Shown in pieces: positions 1 through 10,405 of a DNA stretch of 21,449 nt. Position numbers and translations under genes: made by a program. The notes beneath the pieces were generated by a model that searched no databases, was not told where the DNA came from, and saw only the letters and a list, made by a program, of their open reading frames with translations. The stretch spans positions 1 through 21,449 of the forward strand of contig NZ_JBIJDC010000079.1 of assembly GCF_044344315.1 (NCBI RefSeq), in the 5' to 3' direction. The first letter of the stretch is position 1. Every line of letters starts with the position of its first letter. This DNA is from Zoogloea sp044344315 (GTDB lineage: Bacteria; Pseudomonadota; Gammaproteobacteria; Burkholderiales; Rhodocyclaceae).

Positions 1-1
1 T

Positions 2-1162
2 GCCGCCGCCATTGCACTGGGCACGGTGTCCCCGAACATCGCCCGGGTTCTTGGCCCGGCGCTGGCCGGCGCGATCATCGCCCGGGTCGGCACACCACTA
101 CTTTTTGTGCTGGTCTGTGCCTGCATGGCCAGCGTCATCGCCCTCCTGACACGGCTCGGCACCACCGCCCCGACCAGTCGTCTTCCCAGCGAGCGCTTTC
201 TCCCAGCCATCGTCAGCGGCCTTCGCTATGTCCGTCACTCTCCCTCACTATGTCGCGATCTGGGCAAAGTCGCTATTTTTTCGACAGCTGGGAGTGCCCT
301 ATGGGCCTTGTTGCCACTGATAGCACGCGAGCGCCTGGGACTCACCGCGGATGGCTACGGCATTCTGCTCGGCTGCCTCGGCGCCGGGGCGGTAGTGGCG
401 GCCCTGCGCTTGCCCGATATGTACCGACGGCACCCGCTGCAGCGCATCGTTTTTGCCGGTGGCATAGCGTTCGCGGCAGTCACGCTGCTCAGTGGGGTCG
501 TTACGAGCCTGACGCTGCTGGGTGTGCTTTATGTAGTGGGTGGCATGGCCTGGATGGCGGTCAATACTACGCTGATGACGGTGATTCAGACCTCCACTGC
601 CCTGTGGGTGAAGGCTCGGGTTGGCTCCATCTATCTGATGTTGATCATGGGCGGCATGGCCATGGGTGGTGTGTTGTGGGGACTGATCGCAGCACGCCTA
701 GGAGTAGCCAGCACCCTGATCACTGCCGGGCTGATGATTGCCGCCGGCACCCTCCTGTCGCTGCAGAAGGCGCTGCATCTGGGACGGGAGGAGGACTTCG
801 GCCCTCCCACGCTGACGCTCCGAACCCAGTCAGTACTGGACATCACGCCCGGCAAAGGACGAGTATGCATTGAAGTGAGCTATCACGTGGCCGAACCACA
901 GCGGGATGAGTTCATCTTGCTGGCACACGCCGTCGGACGCATCCGACGCCGCAATGGCGCCTGCGACTGGCATCTGCAGAGGGATCTGGCGCACCCGGGT
1001 CACTACACTGAACGCTTCATCGTCGACTCCTGGCTGACCTACCGGCGTCAACAGGAACGCAGCACCGCTGCCGATGCGCTTCAAGAGGAGCATCTTCAAC
1101 GCTTTCTTGCCGTGCCAGATCAGTTAGCACGGCACTACCTAATCGAACAAAAGACGTCCTAG
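2..1162 (+). CDS. MFS exporter (MFS_3 / EntS-like), 5' end outside window
   Basis: The reading frame is open from base 2 to the TAG at 1160-1162 and gives 386 residues with no start in context, so the gene begins upstream of the window. The opening stretch (ALGTVSPNIARVLGPALAG) matches the mid-protein region of the MFS_3 family of proton-driven exporters, and several hydrophobic helices follow up to about residue 260. The last 110 or so residues are soluble (EVSYHVAEPQRDEF, then RIRRRNGACDW and ERFIVDSWLTYRRQ). They resemble the antibiotic-monooxygenase-like tail often found on this family, which is usually about 520-540 residues long. The likely role is inner-membrane export of a small molecule; the substrate cannot be told. 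The GTG at 26 is an internal valine, not a start. The gene stops four bases into the convergent small gene. Confidence 0.85.
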   Translation, partial: AAAIALGTVSPNIARVLGPALAGAIIARVGTPLLFVLVCACMASVIALLTRLGTTAPTSRLPSERFLPAIVSGLRYVRHSPSLCRDLGKVAIFSTAGSALWALLPLIARERLGLTADGYGILLGCLGAGAVVAALRLPDMYRRHPLQRIVFAGGIAFAAVTLLSGVVTSLTLLGVLYVVGGMAWMAVNTTLMTVIQTSTALWVKARVGSIYLMLIMGGMAMGGVLWGLIAARLGVASTLITAGLMIAAGTLLSLQKALHLGREEDFGPPTLTLRTQSVLDITPGKGRVCIEVSYHVAEPQRDEFILLAHAVGRIRRRNGACDWHLQRDLAHPGHYTERFIVDSWLTYRRQQERSTAADALQEEHLQRFLAVPDQLARHYLIEQKTS

Positions 1163-1374
1163 CGATGATGGGACAGGGCGGCAAAGAAACCGCCCGCTGC
1201 CTCACTCAGGAATGAGCCATGCGCCTCATGCGAAAACATCTCATGCGAGGCGGCACAATCAATCTCCGTAACGCACAGGAATGCCACCTCCCGCTGGATA
1301 CGCGTGTCGGGCATATAGGTGATGCCGGCGCAACCAATGACGAGTGCAACGGCACGTGCAATCTTGATGACCAT
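1159..1374 (-). CDS. Small protein of unknown function, 71 aa
   Basis: I do not recognise this protein. It is supported as a gene by a strong Shine-Dalgarno sequence (AAGGAGGAG) about 6 bases before the ATG at 1374, by mostly G/C third codon positions, and by its own AT-rich upstream region. The N-terminus (MVIKIARAVALVIGCAGITY) has basic residues followed by a short hydrophobic run, so it may be membrane-anchored or exported. Two cysteines (in FLCVTEIDC) and several histidines near the C-terminus are visible, but no known metal-binding motif. Its stop codon shares the palindrome CTAG (1159-1162) with the stop of the convergent MFS gene. Overlapping frames on both strands lack a comparable ribosome binding site. 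Confidence 0.5.
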   Translation of the reverse strand: MVIKIARAVALVIGCAGITYMPDTRIQREVAFLCVTEIDCAASHEMFSHEAHGSFLSEAAGGFFAALSHHR

Positions 1375-1428
1375 CTTGTCTCCTCCTTGACCCCTGCGGG
1401 GTTCTCTGTGGGAACCACTCTGAATAAA

Positions 1429-1477
1429 TTAGAAGAGGGTTCTAAATGGAGAATAGCTCACTTCTAAAAAAATACAA
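1429..1477 (-). promoter_or_regulatory. Candidate promoter and operator repeats of the 71-aa gene
   Basis: Reading the minus strand, TTGTAT (1472-1477) and TATTCT (1450-1455) are separated by 16 bases and form a weak sigma70-like promoter pointing at the small gene. Around it are three copies of one half-site: TTAGAA at 1429-1434 and TTCTAA at 1440-1445 form an inverted repeat with a 5-base spacer, and TTCTAA recurs at 1462-1467, exactly 22 bases from the second copy. The pattern suggests a repressor site flanking the -10 element. This is inference from pattern only, in an AT-rich stretch where chance repeats are more likely. Confidence 0.35.
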
Positions 1478-1494
1478 TAACTTTTAATGTGTTC

Positions 1495-1527
1495 AAAAAA
1501 TAGCCCATCGGTGAAACACCGATGGGC
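1495..1527 (-). terminator. Intrinsic terminator of the ior-aacS-etfBA operon
   Basis: A perfect 11-bp stem (GCCCATCGGTG at 1503-1513, CACCGATGGGC at 1517-1527) with an AAA loop on the plus strand lies about 75 bases beyond the etfA stop. On the minus strand the stem is followed by TATTTTTT, the classical U-tract. On the plus strand no T-run follows it, so it acts for minus-strand transcription. Confidence 0.9.
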
Positions 1528-1603
1528 CGAAAATCTCTCCGGTGGCACGAATGGGAGGAGAGGTAACGCCACCACCGAAGAGAGGTCGCAAAAAATGCGG
1601 AGG

Positions 1604-2536
1604 TCAGAGCGCCTGGGTCAGTGCCGGAGCTGCCTCGAACAGGTCCGCCACCAGCCCGTAATCGGCCACCTGGAAGATCGGGGCATCCGGATCCTTATTG
1701 ATGGCGACGATCACCCTGGAATCCTTCATGCCGGCCAGGTGCTGGATTGCCCCCGAGATGCCGACAGCCAGGTACAACTGCGGAGCGACGATCTTCCCGG
1801 TCTGGCCGACCTGGAAATCGTTGGGCACAAAACCCGCGTCCACTGCCGCCCGGCTCGCGCCCAGCGCCGCGCCGAGCTTGTCGGCAAGGGGTTCGAGCAC
1901 GCGGCGATAGTTGTCGCCGCTGCCCAGGCCACGGCCCCCCGAAACGATGATCTTCGCTGCACCCAGCTCGGGACGTTCGCTACGAGTCAGCTCGCGGCCG
2001 ACCAGCTTGCACAGGCCCAGTTCGGGGCCCGCAGCGATGGTCTCCACTGCAGCAGCAGTGCCTGCCACGCCCACAGCCTCGAAGGCGGTGGTGCGGATGC
2101 TCAGGAACTTGATCGGGTCGATGCTCTTCACTGTCGCCAACGCGTTGCCGGCGTAGATAGGGCGCACAAAGGTGTCGGCCGATTCGACGCCGACCACGTC
2201 TGACACCTGGGCCATGCCACACAGGGCCGCCACGCGGGGCAGCAGGTTCTTGCCCTCGGCACTGGCCGGCACCAGCACATGGCTGTAGTTGGTGGCCAGC
2301 CCCCTGACCAGTTCGGCCAGATTTTCGGCGCCGCGCTCGGCGTACTGGAGTGCATCGCAGAGCAGCACTTTGGCCACGCCTTCAAACTGCGCAGCCGCCT
2401 GCCCCGCCGCGGCACAGCCGGCCCCGGCCACCAGCACATGGATTTCACCCTCCAGACGGCGAGCGGCGCCGAGGGTGTTGAGGGTCGCCGCCTTGAGGCT
2501 TTGATTGTCGTGTTCAGCAATCAACAGAATCGCCAT
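1604..2536 (-). CDS. etfA: Electron transfer flavoprotein, alpha subunit
   Basis: The 310-residue product has the usual length of bacterial EtfA. The C-terminal FAD domain is clear: SGGRGLGSGDNY starts near residue 199, followed by the conserved segments VPNDFQVGQTGK, YLAVGISGAIQHLAGM, VIVAINKDPDAPIFQVADYG and a final VADLF. EtfA binds FAD and, with EtfB, carries electrons from acyl-CoA dehydrogenases to ETF:quinone oxidoreductase in the membrane. The ATG follows the etfB stop by one base, so the pair is translationally linked. It is the last gene of the operon and is followed by the terminator. Three acyl-CoA dehydrogenases lie elsewhere in this window and are plausible donors. No ETF:quinone oxidoreductase gene is present here. 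Confidence 0.96.
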   Translation of the reverse strand: MAILLIAEHDNQSLKAATLNTLGAARRLEGEIHVLVAGAGCAAAGQAAAQFEGVAKVLLCDALQYAERGAENLAELVRGLATNYSHVLVPASAEGKNLLPRVAALCGMAQVSDVVGVESADTFVRPIYAGNALATVKSIDPIKFLSIRTTAFEAVGVAGTAAAVETIAAGPELGLCKLVGRELTRSERPELGAAKIIVSGGRGLGSGDNYRRVLEPLADKLGAALGASRAAVDAGFVPNDFQVGQTGKIVAPQLYLAVGISGAIQHLAGMKDSRVIVAINKDPDAPIFQVADYGLVADLFEAAPALTQAL

Positions 2537-2537
2537 T

Positions 2538-3287
2538 TCAAATCACCTTTGCTTCGTTCTTCAGTTTTTCAAGCAGCTGGGCCACATCGGAAACCAGGAT
2601 GCCGGCGCTACGTTTGGCCGGCTCGACCACCTTAAGGGTGATGAGGCGCGGGGTCACATCCACGCCCAGCCCGGCCGGGTCGAGGGTGTCGAGCGGCTTC
2701 TTCTTGGCTTTCATGATGTTGGGCAAGGTCGCGTAGCGCGGCTCATTGAGGCGCAGATCGGTGGTGATCACCGCGGGCAGGCGCACCGCCAGTGTTTCCA
2801 GGCCGCCGTCCACTTCGCGCACCACAGTGGCCTGGCCATCGGCAATCGTCACCTTCGAAGCGAAAGTCGCCTGCGACCAGCCCAGCAGCGCAGCCAGCAT
2901 CTGGCCGGTCTGGTTGGCGTCATCGTCGATGGCCTGCTTGCCACAGATCACCAGCGCCGGGCCTTCCCGGTCGCACACAGCCTTGAGCAATCTGGCCGCC
3001 GCCAGCGGCTGCAGATCAGCATCCGACTGGACCAGGATGCCTCGATCGGCACCAATGGCCATCGCCGTGCGCAACACCTCAGCCGAGACGGCAACACCGC
3101 AGCTCACTGCCACCACTTCGCTGACGACACCGGCTTCCTTCAGACGCACAGCCTCTTCCACGGCGATCTCGTCGAAGGGATTCATGCCCATCTTTGCGTT
3201 GGCCAGATCGACCCCGGAACCATCGGCCTTGACGCGCACCTTAACGTTGTAATCAAGCACGCGCTTGACCGGAACCAGTACCTTCAT
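2538..3287 (-). CDS. etfB: Electron transfer flavoprotein, beta subunit
   Basis: The 249-residue product is the standard EtfB length. It begins MKVLVPVKRVLDYNVKVRV and contains the AMP/adenine-binding ETF beta features: MGMNPFDEIAVEEAVRLKE, CGKQAIDDDANQTGQMLAALLGW, and the conserved LRLNEPRYATLPNIMKAKKKP (the ETF beta signature region). I chose the ATG at 3287 because AAGGAG lies eight bases before it. The in-frame GTG nine bases upstream at 3296 overlaps that Shine-Dalgarno sequence and would add only three residues. It heterodimerises with EtfA, encoded directly downstream. It follows aacS by 27 bases, consistent with one transcript from the ior promoter. Confidence 0.96.
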   Translation of the reverse strand: MKVLVPVKRVLDYNVKVRVKADGSGVDLANAKMGMNPFDEIAVEEAVRLKEAGVVSEVVAVSCGVAVSAEVLRTAMAIGADRGILVQSDADLQPLAAARLLKAVCDREGPALVICGKQAIDDDANQTGQMLAALLGWSQATFASKVTIADGQATVVREVDGGLETLAVRLPAVITTDLRLNEPRYATLPNIMKAKKKPLDTLDPAGLGVDVTPRLITLKVVEPAKRSAGILVSDVAQLLEKLKNEAKVI

Positions 3288-3314
3288 TGCTTTCACTCCT
3301 TTGTTATTGCGGGT

Positions 3315-5297
<1,983 letters not shown>

Positions 5298-5345
5298 TTC
5301 CCTTCTCCTCCTCTTGTTTTCCGCCTCAGCACCGCTCTGTTTGAC

Positions 5346-8300
5346 TCAGGCGGCAGCTTGATCGTGAAAGTCGCCCCGGTAGCGGGCCAGCAGGGCCACT
5401 CGACGGGCATCTGCCTTCTTCATGTTGTTTTCCTTGACGTGCCCATAGCCACGGATCGTCTCCGGCAGGCTGGCCAGCTCCAAGGCGAGTGGCAGGCGTT
5501 CACCATCGAGGGTGCGGGCAAACTCATCCACCAGATCCAAATAGTCGCGCACCATCTGCCGTTCAGCGCGGCGCTCGGCAGTCTTGCCGAAGGGGTCGAG
5601 GAGCGTGCCACGCAGGCCCTTTAAACCAGCAAGCAGGGGGAACAGCTTCATCAGCCACTGGCCATAGCGACGCTTGACCAGATGGCCATCAGCGTCCTTT
5701 CTAGCCAGTAGCGGCGGTGCCAGATGGAAGCCAAGCTGATAATCTTTGCCCGGCTCGCCCTCAAACTGTTCCCGCAGGCGCGCCAGGAAGACCGGCGATG
5801 CGTGCAGCCGTGCCACTTCGTACTCATCCTTGTAGGCCATCAGCTTTGCCAGGTTGCGGGCCACCGCTTCGGTGAGCTGCAGCTTGCCGTCGCGCACTCG
5901 CTTTTCTTCCACAACACGAATCTTGGCCACAGCCTGCAAGTAGAGATCGGCATAGGCGCGGTTCTGGTACGCCGTGAGCTGGGACGCACGCCGCTTTAGC
6001 AGCGCCTCCAGGCTTTCGCGCAGTTCGAGCACTTGGCTAGGCCTACCCTTGTCGGCGGGGAACAGCAGGGCGTTCAGCCCTGACAGATCGTGGGCGGCCA
6101 CACGGCCACACTCGAACGCCAGGCGGTTCTTATCCACCGCCACACCATTCAGCTCGATAGCCTTGAGCAGCGCCGCGCGGGACACCGGCACCCAGCCCTT
6201 CTGCCAGGCAAAACCGAGCATCAACGGGTTGGCGTAAAGGGTGTCACCGAGAAAAGCCAGAGCCAGCGCGTTGGCATCGAGAAACTCGCACGCCTCGCCA
6301 ACACTGTTGCGCACATCCGACTCGGTGGAAAGCGTCGGGAACTTCCAGTCCGGATTGCCGATGAACTCGGCGGTCGGTGTGTGGGCACTGTTCACCACTG
6401 CCCGGGTTACGCCGTGGCGCATCTTTGACAGGGCGTCGGACGAGGCCGAAACAATGGCGTCACAACCGATCAGCAGTTGTGCCTCCCCGGTGGCAATGCG
6501 GGTGGCGTGGATATCACCCGGCGTATTGGCGATCTGCACATGGCTCAGAACCGCCCCACCCTTCTGAGCCAGACCGGTCATGTCGAGCACCGTGACACCC
6601 TTGTTTTCGAGGTGGGCGGCCATTCCCAGCAGCGCACCTACGGTGACGACGCCGGTGCCACCGACGCCTGTAACGATGATCCCAAACGGACGCTTGAGCA
6701 CGGGCAGAGTCGGCTCGGGCAGCGTAAAGCCGGCCAGGGCTGCGTTAGGATCGCGGCCACCGGCAGCCTTCTTCAGCTGGGCACCTTCAGCCGTCACAAA
6801 GCTCGGGCAGAAGCCCTTCAAACACGAGAAATCCTTGTTGCACGAAGACTGGTTGACCTTGCGCTTGGTGCCGAGCGATGTTTCCAGCGGCTCCACCGAC
6901 AGGCAGTTGGACGCCGTCGAGCAGTCACCGCAACCCTCGCAAACTTCCTCGTTAATGAACACGCGACGGGCCGGGTCCGGATACTCACCACGCTTGCGGC
7001 GACGGCGCTTCTCGGTGGCACAAGTCTGGTCGTAAATAAGAATGGTGACGCCAGCGGTATTGCGCAACTCCTTCTGGAGGCGGTCGAACTCGTCCCGGTG
7101 ATGCACCGCAACCTCGGCTGGCAGGCCTTCGCGTGAGGCGAACTTCTCAAGCTCGTCGGTGACGATGAGAACCTTGTTGGCGCCCTCGGCCGCCAACTGG
7201 CGGGCAATCTGCGGCACCGTCAGGATGCCGTCCACCGGCTGGCCGCCGGTCATCGCCACGGCATCGTTGAAAAGGATCTTGTAGGTAATGTTGGCCTTGC
7301 CGGCCACGGCCGCCCGAATAGCCAGCAGACCGGAGTGAAAGTAGGTGCCGTCACCCAGGTTCACAAAGACGTGCTTGTCACCCGAGAAGTGCATCTGGCC
7401 AAGCCAGGAGACGCCCTCCCCGCCCATCTGGGTGAAGGTTTCGGTACGCCTGTCCATCCACATGGCCATGTAGTGGCAACCGATGCCGGCCAGTGCGCGA
7501 GAGCCTTCCGGCACCCGGGTCGAGGTGTTGTGCGGGCAGCCGGAACAGAACCACGGCTTGCGCTCGACGGTGAGGCGCGGGCGGGCTGCTTCGCGCTCCT
7601 TGGCCTCGATGATGGCAATGCGATACAAGACTTTGGCGCGCACATCTTCCGGCAGGCCGACCCGCTCCAGGCGGCTGGCGATGGCCTTGGCAATCAGCGC
7701 CGGCGATAGTTCGTAGCGGGCCGGCAGCAACCACTGGCCACGGGGCTGCGACCATTCACCGCCAGCGTTGTCGCGCTCGTCAAACTTGCCGTAAATACGC
7801 GGACGCACGTCGTCACGCCAGTTGTAGAGCTCTTCCTTGAGGGCATATTCGAGGATCTGGCGTTTCTCCTCGACGACCAGGATTTCTTCCAGCCCGGTCG
7901 CGAAGTCGCGCGCATCATGGGCATCCAGCGGCCACACGCAGCCCACCTTGAAAACCCGGATACCGATCTGCTGGCAAGTTTCGTCGTCGAGCCCAAGGTC
8001 GGTCAGTGCCTGGCGCACGTCGAGATAGGCTTTGCCGGCGGCCATGATGCCAAAACGGGCCTTTGGCGAATCGATGACCACCCGGTTGAGGCGATTGGCA
8101 CGGATGTAAGCCAGCGCTGCGTACCACTTGTGGTCGAGCATGCGGGCTTCCTGATCCAGCGGGGGATCGGGCCAACGGATATTCAGCCCCCCCTTCGGCA
8201 CCTCGAAGTCCTCGGGCAGCACCACTTGTACCCGCTCCGGATCCATGTCGACAGAGGCCGTCGATTCAACCACATCGGTCACGCACTTCATCGACACCCA

Positions 8301-8915
8301 CAAGCCCGAGTAACGGCTCATGGCCCAGGCGTGGATGCCGTAGTCGAGATACTCCTGAACGTTGGACGGATACAGCACCGGAATGCCACAGGCGATCAGC
8401 AGGTGTTCCGACTGATGGGCCACCGACGAGGACTTGGCTGCGTGGTCGTCGCCGGCCAGCATGAGTACGCCACCGTGCTTCGAGGTACCGGCGGCGTTGG
8501 CATGCTTGAGCACGTCGGCCGAGCGATCCACGCCAGGGCCCTTGCCGTACCACATGCTGAAAACCCCATCGACCTGGGCATTTTCGTACAAATTCACCTG
8601 CTGGGTGCCCCATACGGCAGTGGCTGCCAGATCCTCGTTGAGGCCCGGCATGAAGACCACATCATGGCTGACCAGGTGCTTCTTGGCCTTCCACAAGGCC
8701 ATGTCGAGCCCCCCCAGGGGCGAACCGCGGTAGCCGGAAATGTAGCCGGCCGTGTTCAAACCGGCCAGCCGGTCACGCTCCTTCTGGAGCATCGGCAAGC
8801 GGGCCAGAGCCTGGGTACCACTGATGTATACGCGGCCCTTTTCCAGGGTGTATTTGTCCTCGAGGGACACCGCACGCAGGGCGTCGGTGGCGGCCACCGT
8901 CAGGGGGGAATTCAT
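5346..8915 (-). CDS. Fused indolepyruvate-type 2-oxoacid:ferredoxin oxidoreductase
   Basis: This 1189-residue protein joins the alpha, ferredoxin-like and gamma parts of indolepyruvate ferredoxin oxidoreductase, the long form common in aerobic proteobacteria. Order: N-terminal pyrimidine-binding thiamine domain (residues 1 to about 430), CSGCPHN at 457, thiamine diphosphate motif GDG (521-523) to N550, a cysteine cluster at 659, 662, 665, 671, 692, 698 and 703, and the gamma domain with TGVGGTGVVTVGALLG from about 749 followed by a C-terminal region of about 250 residues. Known reaction: arylpyruvate + CoA + oxidised acceptor to aryl-acetyl-CoA, CO2 and reduced acceptor. Seven cysteines are visible in the cluster, so the exact number of [4Fe-4S] centres is unsure. 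AGGAGA precedes the ATG by eight bases. It is first in the operon and divergent from a LysR gene. Substrate could be indolepyruvate, phenylpyruvate or another 2-oxoacid. Confidence 0.92.
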   Translation of the reverse strand: MNSPLTVAATDALRAVSLEDKYTLEKGRVYISGTQALARLPMLQKERDRLAGLNTAGYISGYRGSPLGGLDMALWKAKKHLVSHDVVFMPGLNEDLAATAVWGTQQVNLYENAQVDGVFSMWYGKGPGVDRSADVLKHANAAGTSKHGGVLMLAGDDHAAKSSSVAHQSEHLLIACGIPVLYPSNVQEYLDYGIHAWAMSRYSGLWVSMKCVTDVVESTASVDMDPERVQVVLPEDFEVPKGGLNIRWPDPPLDQEARMLDHKWYAALAYIRANRLNRVVIDSPKARFGIMAAGKAYLDVRQALTDLGLDDETCQQIGIRVFKVGCVWPLDAHDARDFATGLEEILVVEEKRQILEYALKEELYNWRDDVRPRIYGKFDERDNAGGEWSQPRGQWLLPARYELSPALIAKAIASRLERVGLPEDVRAKVLYRIAIIEAKEREAARPRLTVERKPWFCSGCPHNTSTRVPEGSRALAGIGCHYMAMWMDRRTETFTQMGGEGVSWLGQMHFSGDKHVFVNLGDGTYFHSGLLAIRAAVAGKANITYKILFNDAVAMTGGQPVDGILTVPQIARQLAAEGANKVLIVTDELEKFASREGLPAEVAVHHRDEFDRLQKELRNTAGVTILIYDQTCATEKRRRRKRGEYPDPARRVFINEEVCEGCGDCSTASNCLSVEPLETSLGTKRKVNQSSCNKDFSCLKGFCPSFVTAEGAQLKKAAGGRDPNAALAGFTLPEPTLPVLKRPFGIIVTGVGGTGVVTVGALLGMAAHLENKGVTVLDMTGLAQKGGAVLSHVQIANTPGDIHATRIATGEAQLLIGCDAIVSASSDALSKMRHGVTRAVVNSAHTPTAEFIGNPDWKFPTLSTESDVRNSVGEACEFLDANALALAFLGDTLYANPLMLGFAWQKGWVPVSRAALLKAIELNGVAVDKNRLAFECGRVAAHDLSGLNALLFPADKGRPSQVLELRESLEALLKRRASQLTAYQNRAYADLYLQAVAKIRVVEEKRVRDGKLQLTEAVARNLAKLMAYKDEYEVARLHASPVFLARLREQFEGEPGKDYQLGFHLAPPLLARKDADGHLVKRRYGQWLMKLFPLLAGLKGLRGTLLDPFGKTAERRAERQMVRDYLDLVDEFARTLDGERLPLALELASLPETIRGYGHVKENNMKKADARRVALLARYRGDFHDQAAA

Positions 8916-8941
8916 GCGCTGTCTCCTGTTACTCGTTTTAT

Positions 8942-8978
8942 TTGAACAAATAATACAAAACTGTATTGTTATCGTAAA
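8942..8978. promoter_or_regulatory. Divergent ior / LysR promoter with LysR-type dyad
   Basis: The 98-base gap between the oxidoreductase and LysR genes is AT-rich. It holds a perfect dyad AATACA-N4-TGTATT (8952-8967), which contains the ATAC-N6-GTAT form of the T-N11-A LysR box and extends to 8949-8970 with one mismatch. On the minus strand, TTTACG (8973-8978) and TATTAT (8950-8955) are 17 bases apart and make a good sigma70 promoter for ior, with the dyad covering its -10. On the plus strand, TTGAAC (8942-8947) and TATTGT (8964-8969), 16 bases apart, could serve the LysR gene. One regulator binding here could therefore control both directions. Confidence 0.55.
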
Positions 8979-9013
8979 ATCACAAATACTGAGTTCTGGT
9001 ATTTGAAAAACGC

Positions 9014-9925
9014 ATGGAAGCCGACAGCAATATCACCTTGCGCCAACTGCGCTATTTTGTCGCCGCAGCCGAGACCGGCCAGTTCTCCATGGCCGCCACC
9101 CGCAGCCATGTATCCCAGTCGGCCATCACCAACGCGGTGCTGTTGCTGGAGCAGACCCTTGGCACGCGCCTCTTCGAGCGCCTGCCCCATGGGGTGACAC
9201 TGACCGCCGAGGGGCACCGTTTTCATCAACACGCCAGCCACATCCTCAGCGCATTGCAGGATGCGGTAAGGGAACCCCGTTTCCAGGCCCCCCAGCAAAA
9301 GGGCGTGCTGCGCATAGCCGCCTCCTACACCCTACTCGGCTACTTTCTGCCGCCCTTGCTGGCACGCTTTCGCATGAATTACCCGGAGGTGGAAATCGAC
9401 CTCCACGACATGAACCGGGAGGGCATTGAGCAAGCAGTGCTGGAGGAGCGCATCGACATGGGCGTGGTGATCCTGTCCAACGTGGTCGAGCGGGAACGTT
9501 TCGCTCACCACGTGCTGGTGCGGGCCCGCCGCCAACTATGGACCTCGGCTTCGCACCCGCTGCTGGAAAAGGACTCTGCATCCTTCGAGGACATTGCGGC
9601 CTATCCCTACATCCAGCTGACCGTGGACGAAAGCGAGGCGTCCACCGGCCGCTACTGGGCGGCCAGGGGAATCACGCCGGCCACCGCCTTTCGAACCAGC
9701 TCGATGGAAGCCCTGCGTGGGCTGATCGCCCACGGCTTCGGCGTCAGCATCCTGTCTGACATGGTCTATCGACCGTGGTCACTGGACGGCAAAAAGATCG
9801 AGGCGCGCCCGGTGCTGGATGTGGTTCCGCCGATGCAAGTGGGTCTGATATGGCGACCGGACGCCCCGCTGGAACGGCCGGCGGAAGCCTTCCGGCAATT
9901 CCTGATCCACACCTGCGCAAGCTGA
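9014..9925 (+). CDS. LysR-family transcriptional regulator
   Basis: The 303-residue protein has the standard LysR layout. The N-terminal winged helix-turn-helix spans about residues 8-67 (LRQLRYFVAAAETGQFSMAA, then VSQSAITNAVLLLEQTLGTR and LFERLPHGVTLTAEG), and a periplasmic-binding-fold co-inducer domain covers about 95-300 (GVLRIAASYTLLGYFLPPLL onward). It is divergent from the indolepyruvate-type oxidoreductase operon and most likely regulates it and itself through the dyad at 8952-8967. The ATG has only a weak Shine-Dalgarno sequence, in keeping with low expression. The inducer is unknown; a 2-oxoacid or an acyl-CoA from the operon is a reasonable guess. Its stop abuts the convergent hemerythrin stop with no base between them. 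Confidence 0.93.
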   Translation: MEADSNITLRQLRYFVAAAETGQFSMAATRSHVSQSAITNAVLLLEQTLGTRLFERLPHGVTLTAEGHRFHQHASHILSALQDAVREPRFQAPQQKGVLRIAASYTLLGYFLPPLLARFRMNYPEVEIDLHDMNREGIEQAVLEERIDMGVVILSNVVERERFAHHVLVRARRQLWTSASHPLLEKDSASFEDIAAYPYIQLTVDESEASTGRYWAARGITPATAFRTSSMEALRGLIAHGFGVSILSDMVYRPWSLDGKKIEARPVLDVVPPMQVGLIWRPDAPLERPAEAFRQFLIHTCAS

Positions 9926-10396
9926 TCAGCCCGCGCTCGACGTTCTGCGCCTAAGCACCACCGGCGAGCCCCCCGTCGAACGTTTGACCATCCACTTGGC
10001 CAAGGCCGAATCCATATAGGTGGCATGGAGGGGAAACCACTCCTCCAGCGCCCCGGCCAATTCGCGGCATACCTTGCGCTGACCGGTGGCAACCAAGTCC
10101 CTCACCTCAAGCACAGAGCGCATCACCGCCGCGTGCTCCTCCACGTGGCAATCTCCGGCCGGATAGCCGTCCAGCGACATCCACTGCTCCTCTTCGCCGA
10201 AGTGGCGCCCGATGTGGGCCAGAAAATCGTCCAGTACGGCCGGCAACTCGTCCTCGGGAGCCGTGCGCAAGCGCGTCACCAGCGCGACAAACTCCTGGTG
10301 CGTGTCGTCCATGGGTCGGTAGCCGAGAAGCAGGCCATCGTGCCATTCGCCGGTCGGAACATCGGGCGGCGGCAGGCTGGTATCCAGCGCTTTCAT
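9926..10396 (-). CDS. Bacteriohemerythrin
   Basis: The 156-residue protein carries the whole set of diiron ligands of the hemerythrin fold: H33 (in MDDTHQEF), H65 and E69 (HFGEE, HxxxE), H84 and H88 (HVEEH, HxxxH), H124 and D129 (HATYMD, HxxxxD). Such proteins bind O2 reversibly and serve in oxygen storage, delivery or sensing. Residues after about 135 are basic and poorly conserved. The ATG is preceded by AGGAG, which begins inside the stop codon of folE nine bases upstream, so the two genes are almost certainly co-transcribed and coupled. A chemoreceptor gene lies upstream of folE, but this hemerythrin is a separate polypeptide. Identification is firm; the physiological role is inferred. 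Confidence 0.93.
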   Translation of the reverse strand: MKALDTSLPPPDVPTGEWHDGLLLGYRPMDDTHQEFVALVTRLRTAPEDELPAVLDDFLAHIGRHFGEEEQWMSLDGYPAGDCHVEEHAAVMRSVLEVRDLVATGQRKVCRELAGALEEWFPLHATYMDSALAKWMVKRSTGGSPVVLRRRTSSAG

Positions 10397-10405
10397 ACCC
10401 GGCTC

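Noticed and set aside
5321..5353. Imperfect inverted repeat (CCGCCT / AGGCGG) between ior and aacS
   Set aside because: Stem is short with a mismatch and a long loop, and no T-run follows; not strong enough to call a terminator or attenuator.
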